From: Synaphobranchus kaupii
Taxonomy: Eukaryota; Chordata; Actinopteri; Anguilliformes; Synaphobranchidae
Length of the DNA stretch: 64,000 nucleotides
Reading direction: 5' to 3'
Assembly: GCA_029718625.1 (NCBI GenBank)
Contig: CM056383.1
Coordinates: forward strand, 64,790,849-64,854,848
Shown: piece by piece, positions 57,440 to 64,000 of the stretch
How the letters are laid out: each line of letters begins with the position of its first letter
How positions within the stretch are numbered: the stretch's first letter is position 1
Made by a program: the position numbers and the translations under genes
The notes under the pieces: model-generated
The model's database searches: none
What the model was told of the DNA's origin: nothing
What the model saw: the letters and a program-made list of their open reading frames with translations, nothing else

Positions 57440-57854
57440 AAATCCTGTTCTATGGTTCTGTTCAAATGTATTTGGACAGCGACACATCCTTGGTTGTTTT
57501 TGCTCTGTACTCCAGTACATTGGATTTGAAATGCAACCATGACTATGAGGTTAAAGTTCCGACACTCATCTTTAATTTGAGGGCATTTACATCCATATAG
57601 GGTGAACCGTGTAGCAATTGTAGCCCTTTTTATACATCGTTCCCCTATTTTAGGGGACAAAAAGTAATTATGATGAATTTAAATTAAGTTATCATATTTA
57701 ATATTTGTTTGCATACCCTTTGTATGCCATGACGTCTTGATGTCTGTGACCCAACAACATCAAAAGACTTTTGATATCTTATTGTCAAGTACTCTTACAA
57801 GCGATACCTCTGCATGTGAATGGATCTCTGTGGGAATTGGCGGGTGGGACTAGA
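57440..57854 (+). mobile_element. Tc1/mariner-type arm plus core repeat, truncated
   Basis: CTGTTCAAATGTATTTGGAC, CTCTGTACTCCAGTACATTG and ACCATGACTATGAGGTTAAA form an outer arm, also seen at 30840-30950 in reverse. From about 57700 the core begins (CATGACGTCTTGATGTCTGT, CCCAACAACATCAAAAGACT) and is cut at GGGACTAGATTAA by a piggyBac-like end. The core's own TTAA is the insertion point. Confidence 0.75.
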
Positions 57855-57858
57855 TTAA

Positions 57859-58200
57859 CCCCTTTGCGCAGATGCATAGTCGCCAGCAAGATTTTGCTCA
57901 ACTGAGACATTCGTTGCTCCTGCAGCCAAACTATTAGTGGAAATCACAAATTCTGTATTTTAACTTTATTGGTAGACATTGATTCGTGATGATTTCCGCC
58001 GAATACGGAGTTTCTAAGTGTCACTATTTTCCTGTAGCAAGTCCATTTAACAAGCAACCCCCCACCCAGTCTATACCTACCCATGCATGACATAGTGGAC
58101 AATAGCATCTATGTTTCAATTCATACATATATTTATTCATCATATAACATTTTTATTTTGTCATAGCAACAAGATAAACCCAACAATAGCCTGATTGTAT
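57859..58200 (+). mobile_element. piggyBac-like element, left end, second copy
   Basis: CCCCTTTGCGCAGATG directly after TTAA (57855-57858) matches the end at 36717. Shared interior: AGATTTTGCT, TGCAGCCAAACTA-type sequence, GACATAGTGGACAATAGC, TCATAGCAACAAGATAAACC. In other core copies the sequence continues GATTAAGCTGTAAATT, so this element was inserted at that TTAA. The right end was not found. Confidence 0.6.
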
Positions 58201-59469
58201 GCCAAAAATAATGCACCAGTATTTGAATCTGTTGTAACGTGGCGTGAAACATGGCGTATATTGAGGCTATAGAAATTTAGCTATGTCTAGCTAAATCCCA
58301 GGCCCCTATCCGTATACAGGCACGGTATAGCCTACTATATCTAATGGGTTAGGTATTTGTGCAAAAGGGAGATTGCATGCACCGATCTCGTTTTAAAAGG
58401 GAGGCGGATTGTAAATTAGTTTAAGTTAGAGTAGGCTCTGTAACTTTAGCTTATGCGAGGCTAATTGGCTGTCGATAGCCTGCAAGCAATGTGTTGAGTT
58501 ACAAGTTAACGTTACTCTAAATAAACACAATGGATAGAATCAAATATGTAATTACATTAACAATAAACATTACACAAAAGTTCTCCTAACTATTGCCTGG
58601 ATGTTCATGTCAGTCTTACTGTACTGAAGTTGCTACAGGCGAGTCCATGGCTTTGATAATGTCCGGAAAGTTCTTTCCTTTTGCGGGTAGAGCAGCTTTC
58701 TTGCTTCCAGGTCCTTTGGTGAGTCGTTGCTGGAGTTGGAGTCCTTCTGTCAGTTCAACAAGTGGTTTCCTTGGGTTCCTTTGCGGTTTGCGGTTTGTGG
58801 TAAGGTAGGCTACACACGTTTCTCTGGCTATCGCTTTAAGGCTACGCCGTATGACGATAGCTCAGTGTAGCTAACCATTTTAGTGGCTTTCGCGAACATG
58901 CTAACTGAGAGCTGGGTGCGAGAGAGCGGTCGTTGTGGCCGCATAACCCAAGGGAGGGAGCAGTTCTCCCTACATGTTCCTTGCCTGGATCGGCCGAGTC
59001 TCGTCTCTTCCCAGCCGGGAAGATGGACAAGAGACGATTGTTCTGACAAGTGAAAATGGTAAGAAAGAATTGCGAAGTGGGGAGAACAAGAAGTTTGCTC
59101 AAAGTTTTATAGAACCGGGGACTCAGTCCTGATTGGTCAAGGATCACATGACTGTCGCATGCCGGTATATGTAGTCTTTTGGAAATGCAGTCCAGGGTCA
59201 CATAAATGCGTTTTGATTCCCAATGGACATGCACTACAACGGTATAGGAATTGGCAACCACTGGTTCTTTTGCTTCTACTAAAAGTACATGTGGGGTCTG
59301 CCTTAGTGAGATAGGAGTTCTCTTTTCTCTTAAGAGTTTTCGTTTCCCTTCTCACTCATTTCCTTCCTTGGTTTTCTCTCCTGGCTGTTTCTAGACAGTA
59401 CCTTGGTTTCTTCCCGTCTCCTGTTTCCTTCAAATACAACATGTGACATGGCCGCGCAAGGGTGGGGCA
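58201..59469. other. Unassigned sequence, possible interior of a mobile element
   Basis: CpG-bearing, and more GC-rich than neighbouring DNA from 58600 to 59100. On the minus strand, 58797 to 58621 reads without stops as a Lys/Pro-rich peptide with RKPLVELTEGLQLQQRLTKG and KGKNFPDIIKAMDSPVATSV, then a stop. It has no known domain. Opposite-strand frames (58593-58808 plus) overlap. It may belong to the piggyBac-like element that starts at 57859, but this is not shown. Confidence 0.3.
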
Positions 59470-59694
59470 CAGGGTTGCCAGATCTTGCAATACTTTCCAG
59501 CCAAATGGTGGCTCAAAACTAGCCTAAAATCTATTTTTAACCGAAAGCAACGTATTTTAAATATAAATCATCATATTTTTACTTTTTAAAATAAGTGTGT
59601 GCTTTGCGACTTCATTTTTACTTTTTACCCGTGACTGAAGACTACTTTGAAAGTATCCCAATTTAGCTGTAAAACCGCGGACATGGCAACACTG
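59470..59694. mobile_element. hAT-like MITE
   Basis: Begins CAGGGTTGCCAGATCTTGC and ends ACATGGCAACACTG, an imperfect CAGTGTTGCCA-type pair. Flanks GTGGGGCA and GTGGGACG match 6 of 8. AT-rich inside. Confidence 0.5.
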
Positions 59695-61439
59695 GTGGGA
59701 CGTCGTACGACAGTACGGTTGGAAAATAGTATGGCGGATATTTTTTGTGGGCTGCACGTCGCGTGCTACACAGTGCATTTTAAAGAGTACACTTCTGCCA
59801 GTGCACTGAACGCATGAGACAGGGTGCAGTAGATAGGGCTCAGATTCGGACACAGCCTAGCTGTTGAATGAAGTGTGCTTTGTTAGGGTTAGAGTGAACA
59901 CCTACAGAACGGTAGACCTACAGAACAGGTCTGGGGACCACTGCTGTAAGGTAAACCCCTCCACTCTCACACAATACAAGGAAAAACAACATCTCAAAAC
60001 GTGAGGCGATGAAAACAAACATGATGAATGACAGCTAACGTGTCTGGTTTCCATTAATACATTACCAACATGCTTTAAAAGTTAACATATGCTCATCCAA
60101 AAATGGAGACCTCAAATGAAAAATACACCAGCCTATTTGACGAATGCATGGTAGCAATGTCGAAATACACTACACAAAATGGCACGAAGTACAATTTAAA
60201 TTTCCACGATGAGACCATTAAATTACAAAGCTGCGATAAATTCAATAATGTGGCTAATAGCCTCTGTATTGTGGCATGAAAGTTCAAACGCGTGTCAGTT
60301 CCCACTGCTTCTAACAAAAACTAACATGGCACTGCCTGTACAACATTTAAAAATACCGCAGCATGTCCGTGGTAGTAAGTAGTCAAATTGAATTTAACAT
60401 GTTTGATGCTTGTAAACATTAACGTCAATCACTTTATCGAATTAGGTGATTGAGGCGGTGTAAATGGGACAATTGTTTGAGATATGGCTTGACACAAAGG
60501 ATATTAGCAACCTATAGCTGACGGATGACTGAAGTACTCCGCGGGAAAACAAAGGGAGACAAAATGGTGGTCGATGGTCATACGAAGATCCGACTGACGT
60601 TTTGCTCACCCGTTCCCATGCTCGTCACAAACCAACGGCGCCTTCAATATAATGTTCCAGGGCACATGTTGATTTCTGGATGGTTATAAAGAAAATGGAT
60701 GAGAGGCAGCTGGTTGCTGCAAAATGGCATCATTTGTAACGGTACCGATTCAATAAAAAACATCTTTTCTCCCGTTCACGCACAACTGGCTGCCACCATC
60801 TATCTGTTTTCCTCTGACATTTATGCAGAGGCTACAGTTGTTTAACAATAACGGAAGTTATTTTTGCCTGAAAGGAAGGGAGCCTGAGCTAAGGGAAACT
60901 AAACATTGTACTGAGGGTATTTTTTTGTCTCAGTTCAGTGCCTTCAGTTCATTATTGGGCCTCTTTCGTAGATAATAAAATTCTGTTTTTGAGGGAGATG
61001 AAACCCCCAGCATGACAGCGGTAGCAGGTGTGTGTTAGCAACGAAGGGCTGTTTTCTCTGGATTGCCTATGAGCTACTTATATTTGCCACAGGGCATTTT
61101 AAATTGGGTCGCACTGCAGGTAGTACTTTGTGAGAAAATGCCCTATAGGCAACTTGTTGAAATGCAATGCAGCTTTGATAGAAATTATTTAAAGTCTTTA
61201 ATTTATTAATTGATGCTTCAAACCTTCATCTCAGGAAGTTCAAACATTGTGCAGAAATCTCCAGATTGACCATTTATGTTGAAAAGTCTGTGAGATGCCA
61301 TCTCGCATTTAGGTGAAAAACCGGGATTGAATAGAATTTAACGGGGGGATTGTGCCTATGGCTGAATTTTTTTAGAGAACCCCCTGGTAAAAAAATAAAC
61401 TCGGCGCCTATGATCTGAACAAATAGTCTGCTTTGTTTT
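59695..61439. other. Gene-free sequence
   Basis: At 59920-59942 AACAGGTCTGGGGACCACTG resembles the solo hAT right end also seen at 7160-7183. 60440-60800 carries scattered CpGs. The 98- and 74-codon minus frames (59557-59853, 60093-60317) have no domain. Confidence 0.4.
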
Positions 61440-62029
61440 GTTTTTCTTTTGTTAGTGCATGTACTTTGACTTGTACTTTTAATACTTAAGTAATTATTTT
61501 ATAATGAATGTACTTTTAATACTTAAAAGTACGATTAATACCAAATACTTTAATACTTTTATTTAAAGGTGCAGTAGGCAAGATTTTTTGGATATAATGT
61601 TGGCTAAATTATTAAATTTACTCATTATATTCCAGCATCTATCAATAAATCAAGTGTTCTGGGAAAAAATCTGGTTTCTGTCAGTGTTCTGCGCTCTGTA
61701 TTAGGCTGTTAAGAAATCTCACCTTGGTCTTCGAAAAACCAACCAATCAGGGCAACTATCTACAAGCAAAATATCCTCCCCGTAGAATAAACCCCTCCCT
61801 GTCTGCCTGTCTCCACGTGTGCACTGGAGCATAATTTGGTGGGAGGGGCTTAGGAGAGAGATAGGAGGGAGGAGAGCAAAAGTCTTTTTGCCTTGTATAT
61901 TTTCAAACTTTCCTACTGCAGCTTTAAATAGTATTTTAATGGGTGACTTTCACTTTTACTTGAGTCATTTTCCAGCAAGGTATCTTTAATTTTCCTTAAC
62001 TATGAATTTTGAGTCCTTTTTACAACACT
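61440..62029 (+). mobile_element. hAT right-end region with nested element
   Basis: GACTTGTACTTTTAATACTT and GGGTGACTTTCACTTTTACT, then TTGAGTCATTTTCCAGCAAG, TATCTTTAATTTTCC and TTTTTACAACACTG, form the AGTACTTTTAC-rich right part of a fish hAT family that ends in CACTG. The left end is missing. It adjoins a fragment of repeat A at 62030. Confidence 0.5.
61567..61923. mobile_element. TTAA-flanked MITE nested in the hAT remnant
   Basis: AGGTGCAGTAGGCAAGATTT to TTTCCTACTGCAGCT, flanked by TTAA on both sides (61563-61566 and 61924-61927). AAAGGTGCAxTA-type ends are widespread in teleosts. No coding capacity. Confidence 0.75.
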
Positions 62030-62098
62030 GGTGCTTTGTAGGCTATGTGTAACTTGGCATTTTTTTATGTTGAAAACATTGTTTGTTGAGAGAATTTT
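62030..62098 (+). repeat. Repeat A, 3' fragment
   Basis: GTGCTTTGTAGGCTATGTGT, AACTTGGCATTTTT and ATGTTGAAAACATTGTT match the last 70 bp of repeat A copies 1 and 2. Confidence 0.7.
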
Positions 62099-62736
62099 AT
62101 ACAAGAAAAGTAAAATAAAGGTCTCCATCTATATTGGGACTCTGGCTTTGTGATCATGGGACTGGGCCCTCTGCTGAGTCACACAGACTGCTTGATCTAT
62201 CAGGCACCGGTTTGGGCAGGAACACCCCTCTCTTTTGAGAAGGAGAGGGGGGACCCCAATTTAACACACACACGCACACCCTGCGGCAATTGGGATCAAA
62301 GGAACGGGTCCGGGCGCAATCTACCAATTGGGATCAAAGGAACGGGTTCGGGCACATCAGTAACTTTTGACAATGAAAACTCAACTCTACCAACGTTGCT
62401 CTGATGGTAAAGATGCTGTCTTACCCTGCCAGACGCACTACTGAAACCCAGACGGACTTCGCTGCATTTCCCAACCTGTATCTTGGCCTGCCACCGTCCA
62501 CAAAATAAACCAAGCTGGTTTATTCTCAACAGCTGTTTTGAGGACACGTTTCTTCAGACTGTTCCTCTACTGTCTCTCTTGCAGCCAGACCCAAGTGGAG
62601 ATCTGTGCACATCCATGCCGACCTGACTGGAAAACTGTCGCGACCCGACTTCGGTGAAGAAGTCTCCCAGTCCACGCACCTGCCGGGACCTTGGACCAGC
62701 TGACGAGCTGACATCACTAAGAAATGTGAGTATATC
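62099..62736. other. Gene-free sequence with a small tandem duplication
   Basis: At 62285-62355 the unit CAATTGGGATCAAAGGAACG followed by GGTCCGGGC occurs twice with a 42-bp period. No domain in the 84- and 83-codon frames that cover it. Confidence 0.5.
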
Positions 62737-62905
62737 AGACCAGTGCTCGAAACTCTTCATTGGCTGCCTGTTAAATTCACAATTGACTACAAGATTTTAA
62801 CATATAAAGCTTTAAATGGTTTGGCTACGGAATATCTTATTGAGTCACTTGTTCTTTACTGCCCTCCAAGATTACTTTGTTCACAAGGTGCTGGCTATTT
62901 ATAAA
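62737..62905 (+). pseudogene. LINE RT C-terminal fragment
   Basis: Plus-strand reading gives RPVLETLHWLPVKFTIDYKI, then LTYKALNGLATEYLIESL and a CPPRLLCSQGAGY end. HWLPVK, YKILTYKALNGLA and YL are the signature of the C-terminal part of common fish CR1/L2/Rex-group LINEs. About 55 codons, no upstream RT. Confidence 0.75.
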
Positions 62906-63362
62906 AGTGTAGGCTCAAATGGGGGGTGGGGGCAAGTCAAAGGGGTGTACTGCAAAGCGAGATTAAGGGGATAGCGAGCTAATTTACGCTTCAACCCTGG
63001 GTTTTCTGTATCATGAAGCCGACTCACTTTTAATTGGGGTATATTGCCATGGCAACTTACTCGGCACGGCTAACCTGCTCCGGGGCAGGTTATGTTCCGG
63101 GAAATGCTTGAGAGGTCCAGGATCACTCATGGTTGTGTGCACCCCTCTCTTCACATCTTTTAGTTATTCTGCTATAGCATAATGCTCTGGGGTTTTCCAT
63201 ATTATACTTTGGCCCCCACATTTGCAATCTCAGTTTATAAGTGCCCAACCTTCTCCTGTTCCTTTTCCCAGGGGCTCCTGCCATTCCCTCGCCCTGAGTG
63301 TGCGGACTACTCCAGCCCTGCCCCTCCCCTGCCCCTCGCCCTGCCCCTCCCCTGCCCCTCCC
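62906..63362. other. Repeat-like sequence with palindrome and minisatellite
   Basis: TAACCTGCTCCGGGGCAGGT, then TA (63071-63092), is a near-perfect palindrome of a kind common in fish repeats. At 63313-63363 CCTGCCCCTC-type units are repeated about five times, and the frames over it encode Pro-rich shadow peptides. Confidence 0.5.
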
Positions 63363-63575
63363 TTGGAGAGAGTGGAACAAAGCAGCCGCCGTGAGTGCTG
63401 TCCAGAGCAGAATGGGCTTTTGGGTACTTGTGAAAAAAAAAAAAAATTTGCTGGCGTGTGGTTTGATACCTGGAGATCAGCCCCTATATTACTACCTTAT
63501 CACGCCCAGATTTCGGCATTTTTCGAATTTCAAAAGGGGGCGGGGTCTAGCTAAACCAGCGTGCTTTGTTAACCG
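63363..63575 (-). mobile_element. Kolobok-like left-end fragment, inverted partner of 248-460
   Basis: On the minus strand from 63575: AACAAAGCACGCTGGTTTAG, CTAGACCCCGCCCCCTTTTG, GGGCGTGATAAGGTAGTAAT, and on to GACAGCACTCACGGCGGCTG then CTTTGTTCCACTCTC. This matches the first 210 bp of the element at 248-1491. The terminal AGGGTAA is altered (GGTTAAC) and the right part is absent. Confidence 0.8.
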
Positions 63576-63731
63576 GGGAGATTTTATCTCGTTTGCTTTT
63601 TGGGATTTTGTCCATCTGTTTCCTTGTACAGTGTCATTGAGACAACTCTCTGTAAAAAGCGGTATACAAATAAAATTGAATTGCATTGAGCTCTCAGGGA
63701 GATAGAAGATCCATCTGTAGGAGACTAAGTT

Positions 63732-64000
63732 TGCATGACCACATTCTCTTCAGATGGTAAGATATAAAAACACAGGACCAAGTTACATGAAATAATTTAG
63801 GAAACATTGGGTAGCATTGCTTTGGAATAGAGTTTGTTTAATGTGTGTGAACTAAGATATTGTTTGTTGTAACTTGGCCTCATTTTGATATCAAAACTTT
63901 TAATGGGAGGCCTAGATTTGGCTAGTTCTATTATAGACAGTGCTCTGTATCCTTGTGCAACTTGACATTGAAAATGTTTTTTTGTAGAGATTGACTAACT
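63732..64000 (+). repeat. Dispersed repeat A, copy 3
   Basis: GACCACATTCTCTTCAGATG, GGGTAGCATTGCTTTGGAAT and TAACTTGGCCTCATTTTGAT match copies 1 and 2. More diverged; runs to the window edge. Confidence 0.8.

Noticed and set aside
57139..57660. 173-codon minus-strand frame
   Set aside because: Covers the outer arm of a Tc1/mariner-type repeat plus unique sequence; no domain.
63123..63380. Gly/Arg-rich or Pro-rich small protein
   Set aside because: Produced by a CCTGCCCCTC minisatellite read in several frames.

Overview
The window looks like intergenic or intronic DNA of a ray-finned (teleost) fish. It is AT-rich and full of short simple repeats. Its recognisable content is the usual teleost mobile-element mix: several Tc1-like transposases, one Sleeping-Beauty-type IR/DR end, hAT, PIF-Harbinger, EnSpm/CACTA, Kolobok-like and piggyBac-like DNA elements, L2/jockey-group LINEs, and tRNA-derived SINEs (one with the L2-type tail common in fish). 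I cannot name the species. I found no intact host protein-coding gene and no rRNA or functional tRNA. Nearly every open frame over 60 codons is either chance or part of a decayed transposon.

Layout. 1-1750: Tc1-like transposase remnant (minus strand), split at a TTAA site by a 1.24-kb Kolobok-like element. 2679-4862: a second Tc1 (minus strand) split by two MITEs and abutting a half-copy of a palindromic core repeat. 5271-6240: a 34-copy GATA array, a GC-rich degenerate minisatellite and a CpG-rich block. 6680-8965: SINEs, dispersed repeat A and a hAT-like element. 10938-12643: TTAA foldback element, SINE head, core repeat and a solo Sleeping-Beauty-like end. 14241-15380: a 1.14-kb nearly perfect palindrome with Tc1/mariner-type ends. 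19330-20996: a PIF-Harbinger element carrying the first exon of a MADF/Myb-like gene on one strand and the start of a transposase on the other, with further MITEs nested inside. 21-30 kb: mostly unique sequence plus one hAT MITE with a perfect 8-bp target duplication. 30.4-32.9 kb: core repeat and a Tc1 3' fragment. 36.7-39.7 kb: piggyBac-like element followed by a LINE fragment with a 450-codon open reverse-transcriptase frame. 46.3-47.7 kb: a decayed LINE whose catalytic FYADD has become FYADH. 47.9 kb: Tc1 fragment. 48.3 kb: SINE. 48.5-50.4 kb: an EnSpm/CACTA transposase remnant with a hAT MITE inserted in it. 51.2-52.4 kb: LINE 3' part and a piggyBac-family fragment. 53-64 kb: more of the same repeats, including partners (some inverted) of repeats seen in the first 30 kb.

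No set of genes works together as a pathway here. The biological story is nested transposition. Insertions can be ordered by which element interrupts which, and several keep diagnostic target-site duplications (TTAA, TAA, TA, or 8 bp). Blocks of complex, repeat-free sequence (about 9-10.6, 16-18.6, 21.6-25, 44.1-44.6 and 56.2-57 kb) could hold regulatory DNA of an unseen neighbouring gene, but that is inference only. I did not find convincing evidence for an undescribed functional system. The most unusual structures are the large palindrome, whose core module is shared by two different terminal-repeat families, and the two-gene Harbinger remnant.
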